Source of the DNA: VGCC01 sp044375955
GTDB lineage: Bacteria; Actinomycetota; Actinomycetes; S36-B12
Assembly: GCA_044375955.1 (NCBI GenBank)
Contig: JBILLS010000019.1
Location: forward strand, 1 to 35,723
DNA length: 35,723 bases
Direction: 5' to 3'
This document shows, in pieces, positions 7,542 to 16,168 of the stretch. The position numbers and the translations under genes are program-made. The stretch's first letter is position 1, and every line of letters starts with the position of its first letter. The notes under the pieces are model-generated. The model was not told where the DNA came from and ran no database searches. It saw nothing but the letters and a program-made list of their open reading frames with translations.

Positions 7542-8434
7542 TACGTCGCGTCGACTTCATCGTCAATCCGCGCGCGGGTCGGGGACGCGCATCCCTCAGA
7601 GCGGCAGAGGCAGCGCGACTCCTGACGGATGCCGGTGTCGCGTGCGGCGTCCACGTGCCGAAATCGGGCCCGGCGGCAGCAGAGATCGCCGAACGCGCCG
7701 CACGTCCCGGGGCCTGCGTGGTGGCCTGTGGGGGTGATGGGACGGTCCACTGGACCCTGCAGGGCGTGATGCGGGGTGAGTCCGCCTTCGACATCCTCGC
7801 CACCGGGACCGGGAATGACATCCACGCCGCGATCCACGGTGAGTCTGGCGATGCAGTGGCCCTCCTCGTCCGGCGCATCCTCGGAGGCACCACACGCGCC
7901 ATCGACGTGGGCCACGCGTCAACACAGGATTCCGAACGGTTCTACCTCGCGGTCTGCACCACCGGATTCGACTCCGTGGTGAACCTCCGGGCCAATGGGA
8001 TCAGCAGGGGACCGAGCCAGGCTCGGTACGTCGCGGCACTCCTGGCAGAGCTGCCCTCGCTGCGGCCGCGGACGTGGAACATCACCCAGGGACAGCAGAC
8101 GTGGCAGGACAGTGGCGTCATCCTCGCCGTGGCGAACGGTGGGATCTACGGGGGAGGCATGCGGATCAGCCCGAGGGCGAGCCTGAGCGACGGATTGCTC
8201 GACGTCACCCTGGTGGGCGAGATCGGCCGCCTCCGCTTGGTGACGCTGTTCCCCCTGGTGTACACGGGGGCGCACGTGCATCGACCGGAAGTTCGCACAT
8301 GGAGCACCCGGGAGATCCAGATCGACGGCGATCCCGCACCCGTGATGTGCGACGGGGAGCACCTCGGCGAGTTACCCGTCTCCGTACGGAGCGTTCCCGA
8401 CTCGCTCCACGTGTGCACAGCTCCGGTCGCATAG
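7538..8434 (+). CDS. Diacylglycerol kinase family lipid kinase
   Basis: A 298-residue DAGK-catalytic-domain protein of the DgkB/YegS/BmrU group. NPRAGRGRA near the N-terminus, GGDGTVHWTLQGV around residue 65 and TGTGNDIHAAI around residue 90 form the nucleotide-binding site. The C-terminal half carries the beta-sandwich with DGLLDVTLVGEI and IDGDPAPVMCDGE typical of the family. The enzyme is likely to phosphorylate diacylglycerol or a related lipid; the real substrate cannot be read from sequence. GTG 7538 overlaps the tatC stop by four bases, so it is coupled to the Tat operon. Its TAG stop is part of the helY -10 element. Confidence 0.88.
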   Translation: MIRRVDFIVNPRAGRGRASLRAAEAARLLTDAGVACGVHVPKSGPAAAEIAERAARPGACVVACGGDGTVHWTLQGVMRGESAFDILATGTGNDIHAAIHGESGDAVALLVRRILGGTTRAIDVGHASTQDSERFYLAVCTTGFDSVVNLRANGISRGPSQARYVAALLAELPSLRPRTWNITQGQQTWQDSGVILAVANGGIYGGGMRISPRASLSDGLLDVTLVGEIGRLRLVTLFPLVYTGAHVHRPEVRTWSTREIQIDGDPAPVMCDGEHLGELPVSVRSVPDSLHVCTAPVA

Positions 8435-8437
8435 GGT
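8432..8437 (+). promoter_or_regulatory. Predicted -10 element of a leaderless helY transcript
   Basis: TAGGGT followed by six bases (CCCTTC) and the GTG start at 8444. The TAG is also the stop codon of the lipid kinase gene. Confidence 0.6.
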
Positions 8438-8443
8438 CCCTTC

Positions 8444-11113
8444 GTGGCCTCACCGGCGGAGCGTTATGCCGCCGCGCGCGAGCGGGCACGCGCTCGGCTC
8501 CTCTCTCGCTTTGAGGCGGAGTTGCCCTTCCCCCTGGATCCCTTCCAGCGCCAGTCATGCGAGGCCCTGGAATCCGGTTCGTCTGTCCTCGTCGCAGCGC
8601 CGACCGGCGCGGGGAAGACGGTCGTCGGTGAGTTTGCGATCTACCTGGCGCTCGAAGCCGGCAGAAAGTGCTTCTACACGACACCGATCAAGGCGTTGTC
8701 CAACCAGAAGTACCAGGAATTGGTCGCGCGCTACGGGACCGATCGAGTCGGCCTGCTCACTGGAGACAACTCCATCAATGGTGAGGCGCCGGTCGTGATC
8801 ATGACGACCGAGGTCCTGCGCAACATGCTGTACGCAGAATCATCGACGCTGGACAACCTCGGCTATGTGGTGATGGATGAGGTGCACTACCTCGCAGATC
8901 GATTCCGCGGAGCAGTCTGGGAAGAGGTGATCATCCATCTCCAGCAGTCCGTAACCCTCGTCGCACTGAGTGCCACGGTCAGCAATGCTGAGGAGTTCGG
9001 TGCATGGCTGGAGACGGTGCGCGGGCACACCACGATCGTCGTCGACGAGTACCGCCCCGTCCCACTCTGGCAGCACGTCATGGTGGGGGAGCGAATCCAC
9101 GATCTCTTTACCTCCGACGGCAAGGTCAACCCCGACCTCGTGCGGCTTCGCAGGGAGGACCAGCCCACACGGCATCGACGAGGACGACCACGAGGCGGCC
9201 CCCGTACCCCGTGGCGTAGCGAGATCGTGGACGAGTTGAACAGTCGCGGCTTGTTGCCGGCGATCTACTTCCTGTTCAGCCGAGCTGGATGCGATGAGGC
9301 GGTCGAGCAGTGCATCCGGGCCGGGATCCGACTCACCACACCGGAAGAACGCGAGGAGATTCGTCGCGTCGTCGTGGGGGACACGCTGGGCATTCCGGAT
9401 GAGGATCTCGCGGCGCTGGGTTTCGCCGAATGGGCCGACGGAATGGAGAGGGGCCTCGCCAGCCACCATGCCGGCCTACTTCCGATTCTCAAGGAGATCA
9501 CCGAGCGGCTCTTCCAGCGTGGACTCGTCAAGGTCGTCTTCGCTACCGAGACCCTCGCCCTGGGAATCAATATGCCCGCCAAGACCGTCGTTCTCGAACG
9601 ACTCGTCAAGTGGAATGGCGAGACACACGTCGACATCACTCCGGGGGAGTACACCCAGCTCACCGGTCGCGCGGGGCGTCGGGGTATCGACGTCGAGGGA
9701 CACGCGGTGGTGGTCTGGCAACGCGACCTCGATCCAGAGAACCTCGCGGGCCTCGCCTCGACGCGCACGTACCCACTTCGTTCGTCGTTCGTTCCCTCGT
9801 ACAACATGGCGGTGAACCTCGTCACCAGGATGGGACGTGCCCGTGCCCGCGAGGTGCTGGAAACCTCCTTTGCCCAGTTCCAGGCGGATCAGGCCGTCGT
9901 GGGGCTTGCAGCGGAGATTCGTCGATGGGAGGCCGCCCAGGAAGGCTATCGACCTCAGATGACCTGTCACCTCGGCGATTTCGTGGAGTACGCGGGGATC
10001 CGGGAGCGCCTCACCCGGCTCGAGAAGGAGGGGAGTCGAAAGCGGGCGCTCGAACGACGTGGTGCGATCGAGGACTCCCTACGTGGCCTCTCGGTCGGCG
10101 ACGTGATCCTCATCGCAACGGGTAAGCGCGCCGGACCCGCGGTGGTGGTCGGCACGCCGCGACGTGACGACCTGCGGCCGCTCGTGGTCACCGGCGACCG
10201 CCAGGTGCGGAAGTTGAGCGTGGCGGACACCGGTCGGCCTGTGCAGGTTGTGGGGCGCATCAAGGTTCCCCGCGGGTTCAGCACACGCGACATGGGAATG
10301 CGCAAGGACTTAGCGTCACGTGCCATCGAGGCGGCACGGAACGCCGTCGTCGAACACCCACAGCACCATGCATCGGATGACGGGAGTGGTGCACTCCGTG
10401 AGCAGTTGCGTGCGCACCCCTGTCATGGGTGCACCGATCGGGAGTCGCATGCCCGATGGGCGGAGCGGTTCTATGCCGCTCAGCGATCGATCGACAATCT
10501 GAACACCCGGATCGCACGGCGCACGAAATCCGTTGGACGTCGGTTCGACCGCATCTGCGACCTGCTGGTCGCTCTGGGATATCTCGAGGGGACGGGCGAC
10601 TCGGTGGCCGCGACGTCGCAGGGCGCTCTCCTGGCCAAGATCTATACGGAGGCCGACCTACTCGTGGCTGAGGCGCTTCGCCGCGGAGTCCTCGAGGATT
10701 TAAGCCCCGAGGAGTTGGCCGCCGTCGTGTCCACCTTCCTTTTCGAGTCGCGCCGAAGCGACGATCAGGACCAGCCCTCGGTACCCCGGGGGGCCATCGA
10801 GGCCGCCATCGATCAGCTGGACACCATCGACACCGATATTCGGGAGATCGAACGGGAGTACGGGATCCCTTCCGGTCGGGAGATGGATCGCGGACTCGTG
10901 TGGGCCGTCTACCGCTGGGCACAGGGGGCCACCCTGCTGACGATCCTGACCCGTAACGACGTGACGGCCGGAGACTTCGTGCGCTGGACTCGTCAGGTAA
11001 TCGATCTGCTCGGTCAGATCACCACGGTGGCCGATGATTCCCTGGCCGATCGGTCCCGCAGGGCGATCGCGCTCCTCGACCGCGGCGTGGTCTCCTACTC
11101 CAGCACGGTGTGA
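8444..11113 (+). CDS. helY: Superfamily 2 DExH RNA helicase HelY (Ski2/Mtr4-like)
   Basis: An 889-residue helicase, close to the length of mycobacterial HelY. Motif I is APTGAGKT (residues 52-59), motif II DEVH (145-148), motif III SAT (176-178); ATETLALGINMPAKT and QLTGRAGRRGID are motifs IVa-VI of Ski2-type enzymes. The C-terminal part (from about residue 640) matches a DSHCT-like domain and contains the CHGCTDRESHARWAER segment. It is expected to unwind structured RNA in decay or processing. The start GTG 8444 is supported by the promoter exactly six bases upstream. Its last 19 bases overlap the convergent exonuclease gene. Confidence 0.94.
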   Translation: MASPAERYAAARERARARLLSRFEAELPFPLDPFQRQSCEALESGSSVLVAAPTGAGKTVVGEFAIYLALEAGRKCFYTTPIKALSNQKYQELVARYGTDRVGLLTGDNSINGEAPVVIMTTEVLRNMLYAESSTLDNLGYVVMDEVHYLADRFRGAVWEEVIIHLQQSVTLVALSATVSNAEEFGAWLETVRGHTTIVVDEYRPVPLWQHVMVGERIHDLFTSDGKVNPDLVRLRREDQPTRHRRGRPRGGPRTPWRSEIVDELNSRGLLPAIYFLFSRAGCDEAVEQCIRAGIRLTTPEEREEIRRVVVGDTLGIPDEDLAALGFAEWADGMERGLASHHAGLLPILKEITERLFQRGLVKVVFATETLALGINMPAKTVVLERLVKWNGETHVDITPGEYTQLTGRAGRRGIDVEGHAVVVWQRDLDPENLAGLASTRTYPLRSSFVPSYNMAVNLVTRMGRARAREVLETSFAQFQADQAVVGLAAEIRRWEAAQEGYRPQMTCHLGDFVEYAGIRERLTRLEKEGSRKRALERRGAIEDSLRGLSVGDVILIATGKRAGPAVVVGTPRRDDLRPLVVTGDRQVRKLSVADTGRPVQVVGRIKVPRGFSTRDMGMRKDLASRAIEAARNAVVEHPQHHASDDGSGALREQLRAHPCHGCTDRESHARWAERFYAAQRSIDNLNTRIARRTKSVGRRFDRICDLLVALGYLEGTGDSVAATSQGALLAKIYTEADLLVAEALRRGVLEDLSPEELAAVVSTFLFESRRSDDQDQPSVPRGAIEAAIDQLDTIDTDIREIEREYGIPSGREMDRGLVWAVYRWAQGATLLTILTRNDVTAGDFVRWTRQVIDLLGQITTVADDSLADRSRRAIALLDRGVVSYSSTV

Positions 11114-12015
11114 GAAGCGGCGAGTAGCTCGTCGACGTATCGCTGGACACCCCACTCGGTGGCCAGATGGGTGAGACGCGCAGGGTCGTGTACAACCACG
11201 GGAAGGTCCACCGTCCCGACAGCGAGATCCAGATCGCGGCGCACGGACACCACCTGCCGTGCTGCCTCGATGTAGTCGCGACTATCCGCCAGCACGGCTG
11301 CGAGCCGGGGCGTCAGAGGCCGTACTGGTTCCTCCCGTGCCGCAGCAAGCAGCCCCTCCAACGATCCGAACGCATGGATCAGCGCGGCCGCGGTCTTCTC
11401 GCCGATACCCCGCACCCCCGGGAGACCATCCGAGGGATCACCACGGAGCACGGCGAAGTCGACATACCGGTCCGGGGTGATGCCGTAGCGATCACGCACC
11501 GCACTCGGGTCGAGCAGCGCCCACGTATCCATGCCACCGTTGGCCATCTGCAGCATGGACACACCCGGTGAGACGACCTGGATCAGGTCGCGGTCGCTCG
11601 TCACCACGATCATCGGTTGGTGGGACTCCGCGAGCGATCCGATGACGTCGTCCGCCTCGAAGCCCGCGGCACCGGCGACCGGAACCCCCCAGGCCTCCAG
11701 AATCGAGGCGATCGCGCCGATCTGCGGCCCGAGTGTGTCCGGGACTTCCTCCTCGAGTTCCTCCTCGGTCGCGAGGCGATGGGTCTTGTAACTCGGGAGG
11801 AGCTGCGTCCGCCATTCCGGGCGCCAGTCGACGTCCCAGGCCGCGACCACTCCGTGCGGCTGGTATCGAAGGATGAGTCGAGTCAGGGTCTGGAGGAACC
11901 CTCGCACGGCATTGTGCGGGTGACCGTCGGGTGCTGACATGGACTCGGGAAGCGCGAAGAACGACCGGTAGTACATGGTCGCTGAGTCCAGAACGAGGAG
12001 CGGCGCCGCAGGCAT
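11095..12015 (-). CDS. 5'-3' exonuclease (PolI N-terminal / FEN-like domain), stand-alone
   Basis: A 306-residue protein with the complete 5'-nuclease domain of DNA polymerase I but no polymerase. LLVLDSATMYYRSFFALPES carries the first metal aspartate; GFEADDVIGSL, VTSDRDLIQVV and LRGDPSDGLPGVRGIGEKTAAALI (helix-hairpin-helix) carry the others. It probably removes RNA primers or flaps alongside PolI. The ATG at 12015 is preferred because it places LLVLDSA at the N-terminus; an in-frame GTG at 12030 would add five residues. It is the only minus-strand gene in the first 17 kb, overlaps helY at its 3' end by 19 bases and is divergent from the M24 peptidase. A neighbouring exonuclease and peptidase are also seen near helY in M. 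tuberculosis. Confidence 0.9.
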   Translation of the reverse strand: MPAAPLLVLDSATMYYRSFFALPESMSAPDGHPHNAVRGFLQTLTRLILRYQPHGVVAAWDVDWRPEWRTQLLPSYKTHRLATEEELEEEVPDTLGPQIGAIASILEAWGVPVAGAAGFEADDVIGSLAESHQPMIVVTSDRDLIQVVSPGVSMLQMANGGMDTWALLDPSAVRDRYGITPDRYVDFAVLRGDPSDGLPGVRGIGEKTAAALIHAFGSLEGLLAAAREEPVRPLTPRLAAVLADSRDYIEAARQVVSVRRDLDLAVGTVDLPVVVHDPARLTHLATEWGVQRYVDELLAASHTVLE

Positions 12016-12046
12016 GGTCGAGTGTGGCACGGCGGCAGAGAACTCG

Positions 12047-12052
12047 TACTCT
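12047..12052 (+). promoter_or_regulatory. Predicted -10 element of a leaderless M24 peptidase transcript
   Basis: TACTCT followed by six bases (GACGCT) and the ATG at 12059. It lies only 32 bases from the divergent exonuclease start. Confidence 0.55.
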
Positions 12053-12058
12053 GACGCT

Positions 12059-13138
12059 ATGCACCTGGGGCGACTGGTTACGGCACTGGTCGAGTCGAGG
12101 GTCGACGTTCTGCTCGCGAGCCCGGGACCCGACCTCCGCTACCTGGTCGGCTATGAGGCTGTTCCGCTCGAGCGTCTCACCCTTCTGGTGGCCCGCTCCG
12201 ATGGTGACGCGACCCTCGTCGTCCCGCAATTGGAACGCCCGGAGGCGGAGCGCACGCCTTTCGCGCGCTCCGGTGGCCAGATCGTCACCTGGGGCGAGAC
12301 CGAGGATCCCTGGGCTCTGGTGCGACGGGCTGCGGGGGATCCGGCGTCGATCGCCCTGGATCCGCATATGTGGGCTACCCGCGTGCTGAGGGTCCAGGCC
12401 GAGTGGCCGTCTGCGGACGTAGCTGCTCCGCCGTTGGTGGCGAGGCTGCGCTCCATCAAAGGCCCCGACGAGATCGACGCGCTCCGCGAGGCAGGGCAGG
12501 CGATCGATCGCGTCCATCTCCGAGTTCCGGACCTGCTACGCCCGGGCCGAACCGAGCGCGAGGTCGCCGCAGATATCGCGGAAGCGATCATCGACGAGGG
12601 ACACGTGCGCGTGGACTTCGTGATCGTCGCCTCAGGTCCCAACGGGGCGAGTCCCCACCACTCGGTATCCGATCGGGTGATTGAGCGCGGGGATCCCGTT
12701 GTGATCGACATCGGCGGCACGATGCACAGCGGGTACTGCAGTGACTGCACCAGGGTGTACGTGATCGGCGACGCTCCCGCGGACTACCTGCGGCACTACG
12801 GGGCTCTCCTCACGGCGCAGGAGAAGGCTGTCGCCGCCGTTGCACCCGGTGTCGAGTGTCAGTCGATCGACGAAGTTGCTCGCACCCACCTCGTGGAGGC
12901 GGGGCTCGGGGAAGCCTTCGTGCATCGCACCGGCCATGGCATAGGACTGGAGACCCACGAGGACCCGTACATCGTTTCGGGGAATACGACGTCCCTCCAA
13001 CCCGGTATGGCATTCAGCATCGAGCCAGGTTTCTACCTCGAGGGTCGCTTCGGGGCGCGTATCGAAGACATCGTGGTCTGTGGTGACTCCGGCCCCCTGA
13101 GGCTCAACAATGTGCCGCGGGAGCTATGCATCATCTGA
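12059..13138 (+). CDS. M24-family metallopeptidase (Xaa-Pro dipeptidase/aminopeptidase P-like)
   Basis: A 359-residue pita-bread peptidase. Residues 1-130 form the creatinase-like N-terminal domain and 135-350 the M24 catalytic domain. All five metal ligands are present: Asp217 (VIDIGG), Asp229 (SDCTR), His293 (GHGIG), Glu322 (IEPG) and Glu336 (RIED), so a di-metal enzyme that cleaves Xaa-Pro bonds is expected. The ATG at 12059 is chosen over upstream in-frame starts because the family begins here and the promoter hexamer lies exactly six bases before it; upstream starts would lie antisense inside the exonuclease gene. The amidohydrolase follows after 13 bases. Confidence 0.93.
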   Translation: MHLGRLVTALVESRVDVLLASPGPDLRYLVGYEAVPLERLTLLVARSDGDATLVVPQLERPEAERTPFARSGGQIVTWGETEDPWALVRRAAGDPASIALDPHMWATRVLRVQAEWPSADVAAPPLVARLRSIKGPDEIDALREAGQAIDRVHLRVPDLLRPGRTEREVAADIAEAIIDEGHVRVDFVIVASGPNGASPHHSVSDRVIERGDPVVIDIGGTMHSGYCSDCTRVYVIGDAPADYLRHYGALLTAQEKAVAAVAPGVECQSIDEVARTHLVEAGLGEAFVHRTGHGIGLETHEDPYIVSGNTTSLQPGMAFSIEPGFYLEGRFGARIEDIVVCGDSGPLRLNNVPRELCII

Positions 13139-13151
13139 TGCGGATGACGCC

Positions 13152-14666
13152 ATGAGCACCCTGATCGTCGGCGCACAACTGCACTCCGCCGAGCCCCATG
13201 ACACAAGCATTCTCTTCGGCACGACGGGGATCGAATGGATCGGCCCGACGGACACCGCTCGCGAGATCCCCGCAGATATACGCATCGACGCTCACGGAAT
13301 GCTGGTGACCCCCGGATTTGTCGATGCGCACGTTCACGCGACCAACACCGGACTGATGCTCATCGGACTCGATCTCACCAGCACGGTCTCCGCAGACGAC
13401 CTCCTGACCCGCGTTGCCGCCGCGGCCGCTGCTCATCCGGGGGAGTCGATCCTCGGCCACGGCTGGGACGAGACGCGCTGGAGCGATGCGCGGCTGCCAT
13501 CCCTCTCCGACATCGATGCGGCGGGGGAGTATCGACCGGTCTACCTGTCCCGGGTCGACGTCCATTCCGCCCTGGTCTCCAGCGCCCTCATCGCGGCTGA
13601 GGCGGGCGTCACCGCGCTGCCGGGTTTTCGCGGTGACTCGGCGCTCGTTGCGCAGCAGGCCCATGGCGCACTGCGGCGCACGGCACTCGGAGCCATCACA
13701 CCGCGAACCCGGGAACGGGCGCAACGGGCATTCCTGGACCAGGCTTCCCGACGGGGGATCGTGGCGGTGCACGAAATGGCCGGCCCGACCATCAGTAGCG
13801 AGGCCGATGCCCGAGCACTCGTGGAGCTTTCCGAAGCCGCTGTTGGGCCTCGCGTCTTCCTGTACTGGGGCGAGCTTGCATCCCGCGGTGGCCTCGAACG
13901 TGCGCAGGAGCTCGGGGCTGTTGGCGCAGGGGGGGATCTGTTCCTCGACGGGGCCCTGGGATCCCGCACCGCCGCCCTGCATGAGCCTTACAACGACGAC
14001 CCCACGAATCGCGGGGCGCTCTACGTGCAACTCGATGAGATCGTGGACCATCTGATCCGCTGCACCGAGGCGAATGTGCAGGCGGGGTTCCACGTGATCG
14101 GAGATCGTGCCTGCGACCTGGTCACCGAGGGTATGCGCGCGTGCGCCGAGCACCTCGGCGTAGCGCACTTTCGGCGGCTACGACACCGTCTTGAACATGC
14201 AGAGATGCTGAGCGACGCAGCGCTTGCGACCCTCGCCGACCTCGGCGCTGTGCTGAGCATGCAACCGCTCTTCGACGGCTTGTGGTCCGCACCCGCTGGA
14301 ATGTACGAGCAGCGACTGGGACGCCAGCGCGCGCACGGGATGAACCGTTGGGGATCGGCGTACCGGAACGGCTCCGTCGTCGCCTTCAGTTCAGACTGCC
14401 CGGTAACCGAGATGTCACCGTGGGCCCAAGTGCGTGCGGCAATGGAGCACCACGACAGATCGGAACGCCTGAGCTGGGCCGAAGCAGTGGATGCGCATTC
14501 ACGCGCCGGGTGGCGGGCGGTGGGCGACGACATCTCGGGCTCGATCGCCCTGGGCAGTCCCGCGCATCTCGCCCTCTGGGATCTCTCCATGGCCGATCAG
14601 GACCCCGAGTGTGTCGCAACGTGGGTCGACGGCCGCTGCAGCTACAGCAGGGACGGAATCACGTGA
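13152..14666 (+). CDS. Amidohydrolase, YtcJ-like (amidohydrolase 3 family)
   Basis: A 504-residue metal-dependent hydrolase. GFVDAHVHATNTG holds the HxH metal motif on the first strand of the TIM barrel; GHGWDETRW, HVIGDRACDLV, RHRLEHAEML and FSSDCPVTEMSPW carry the later metal and catalytic positions of the YtcJ group. The N- and C-terminal segments make the usual composite beta-sandwich domain. Substrate is unknown; members act on amides or related C-N bonds. The ATG at 13152 gives a normal N-terminus (STLIVGAQLHS). It follows the M24 peptidase by 13 bases and overlaps lnt by four, so it lies in a five-gene operon. Confidence 0.9.
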   Translation: MSTLIVGAQLHSAEPHDTSILFGTTGIEWIGPTDTAREIPADIRIDAHGMLVTPGFVDAHVHATNTGLMLIGLDLTSTVSADDLLTRVAAAAAAHPGESILGHGWDETRWSDARLPSLSDIDAAGEYRPVYLSRVDVHSALVSSALIAAEAGVTALPGFRGDSALVAQQAHGALRRTALGAITPRTRERAQRAFLDQASRRGIVAVHEMAGPTISSEADARALVELSEAAVGPRVFLYWGELASRGGLERAQELGAVGAGGDLFLDGALGSRTAALHEPYNDDPTNRGALYVQLDEIVDHLIRCTEANVQAGFHVIGDRACDLVTEGMRACAEHLGVAHFRRLRHRLEHAEMLSDAALATLADLGAVLSMQPLFDGLWSAPAGMYEQRLGRQRAHGMNRWGSAYRNGSVVAFSSDCPVTEMSPWAQVRAAMEHHDRSERLSWAEAVDAHSRAGWRAVGDDISGSIALGSPAHLALWDLSMADQDPECVATWVDGRCSYSRDGIT

Positions 14667-16168
14667 GACTCCTCCGAGACGCCCTCCTGGCTATCTTCGC
14701 GGGTCTGCTGCTCACGGCAGCTTTCCCGAATCTCGATGTGTGGTTCCTCGCACCACTCGCGGTTGCGATCATCACCTGGGTGCAGTGGCGCTCCACAGGT
14801 GGGCGCTCGTTCCTGATGGGCGTGCTGTTCGGGCTGACCTTCTTCCTCAGCCTCATGCCCTGGCTTCGCGTGATCGGAAGCGATGCATGGATCGCGGCCA
14901 GCGTCTTCTGCGCGATCTGGGTCGGCCTGCTCGGCTGGGCAACCGCACGCCTCACCCGGTTGCCGTGGGCGCCCATCTGGGTGGGGTTCGCCTGGGTGGC
15001 GATGGAGGCCATTCGGGAGAACCTCCCGGTCCTCGGCTTCACGTGGGGACGCCTCGCCTTCTCACAGTCGACATCACCGCTGGGCGGCTTCGCCGCGTGG
15101 GGTGGAGCCGTCGGAGTGACCTTCCTCGTCGCCGTCGCGGGTGCCCTGCTGGCACAGGCGTCGCGGGCCGATACGTGGCCACGCACATTCGCTCCCGCGG
15201 CCACCGCCGTCGCGCTCGTGATTGTCGCTGGTGTGATCCCCGGTCCGACCTTGCCGACCACGGGGTCACTCCGAGTCGCATTGATCCAAGGTGGGACGCC
15301 GCAGACCGGGCTGGGGGACCGCGACGTTCGCCGCGAGGTGCTGGCCAACCACGCGTCGGTGACCGCGGACCTGGGTCGGGATATCGATGCCGGCGTCGCC
15401 ACGCGACCGGATCTCGTGCTCTGGCCCGAGAACTCGGTCGACTTCGATCCTTTCCAGGACCTGGAGGCTGCCCGGACGATCCAGGGGGCGGCCGACGCCG
15501 TCGGTACTCCGATCCTGGTCGGAGCGGTCATGGACGACCCGGACGATCCGACCCTCCGCGCCAACGTCGCCATCCTCTGGGAGCCTGATTCGGGACCCCA
15601 GCAGATCTACGTCAAACAACGTTTGGTGCCCTTCGGTGAGTTCATCCCCCTTCGATCACTCATCGCCTCACGCGTCGATCGTCTGGACCGCGTTCGACGC
15701 GACTTCGCACCGGGTGACGAACCCGGCCTGTTCCCCGTCTCCGGTGCCGTGATCGGGAACGTCATCTGCTTCGAGGTTGCCTACGATGCAGCGATCTCCG
15801 AGGTAGTCCGCGGGGGAGCCGACATCCTCACGGTGCAGACGAACAACGCAACCTGGGCTGGGATGAACCAGATCAATCAGCAGTTGGCCATCGAGCGCCT
15901 CCGCGCCCGGGAGACGGGAAGGTCTCTCGGGGTCGCCGCCACGACCGGCGCCACCGTCGCCTTCGATCCCCGCGGGCGTGAGATCGCGAGCGTGCCGATC
16001 GACGATGTGGGCTACGTCGTCGCAGACCTTCCCCGAGTATCGGCTCAGACGCCGGGTTCGATCCTGGGGCCACCCTTCACTGTGGCCGCGATCGTGCTCA
16101 CCGTGCTCGGCCTTGTCCTGACATGGACTCCCATCGCTCGACGAGCCCTGACTAGGGTGGAAGGGTGA
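14663..16168 (+). CDS. lnt: Apolipoprotein N-acyltransferase Lnt
   Basis: A 501-residue membrane enzyme that adds the third acyl chain to the N-terminal Cys of lipoproteins. The first 195 residues hold the predicted membrane helices (FAGLLLTAAF, FLMGVLFGLTFFLSLMPWL, and others, including ENLPVLGFTWGRLAFSQ). A nitrilase-fold domain follows with the full catalytic triad: Glu256 (WPENS), Lys318 (VKQRLVPFGE) and Cys369 (ICFE). A final membrane helix lies near residue 470-490. The start GTG 14663 overlaps the amidohydrolase stop (GTGA). The end overlaps the mannosyltransferase by four bases and contains that gene's predicted promoter. In mycobacteria this activity is fused to or adjacent to Ppm1. 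Confidence 0.95.
   Translation: MRLLRDALLAIFAGLLLTAAFPNLDVWFLAPLAVAIITWVQWRSTGGRSFLMGVLFGLTFFLSLMPWLRVIGSDAWIAASVFCAIWVGLLGWATARLTRLPWAPIWVGFAWVAMEAIRENLPVLGFTWGRLAFSQSTSPLGGFAAWGGAVGVTFLVAVAGALLAQASRADTWPRTFAPAATAVALVIVAGVIPGPTLPTTGSLRVALIQGGTPQTGLGDRDVRREVLANHASVTADLGRDIDAGVATRPDLVLWPENSVDFDPFQDLEAARTIQGAADAVGTPILVGAVMDDPDDPTLRANVAILWEPDSGPQQIYVKQRLVPFGEFIPLRSLIASRVDRLDRVRRDFAPGDEPGLFPVSGAVIGNVICFEVAYDAAISEVVRGGADILTVQTNNATWAGMNQINQQLAIERLRARETGRSLGVAATTGATVAFDPRGREIASVPIDDVGYVVADLPRVSAQTPGSILGPPFTVAAIVLTVLGLVLTWTPIARRALTRVEG
16153..16158 (+). promoter_or_regulatory. Predicted -10 element of a leaderless mannosyltransferase transcript inside lnt
   Basis: TAGGGT followed by six bases (GGAAGG) and the GTG start at 16165. 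The hexamer lies in the last codons of lnt, so the gene may be both coupled to lnt and expressed alone. Confidence 0.5.

Noticed and set aside
12016..12058. Leaderless promoter for the exonuclease gene
   Set aside because: No TANNNT six bases before either ATG 12015 or GTG 12030 on the minus strand; only CACACT and TTCTCT stand near those places.
11975..12058. Longer N-terminus of the M24 peptidase
   Set aside because: In-frame starts exist upstream but they would read antisense through the exonuclease start; promoter spacing and family alignment favour 12059.
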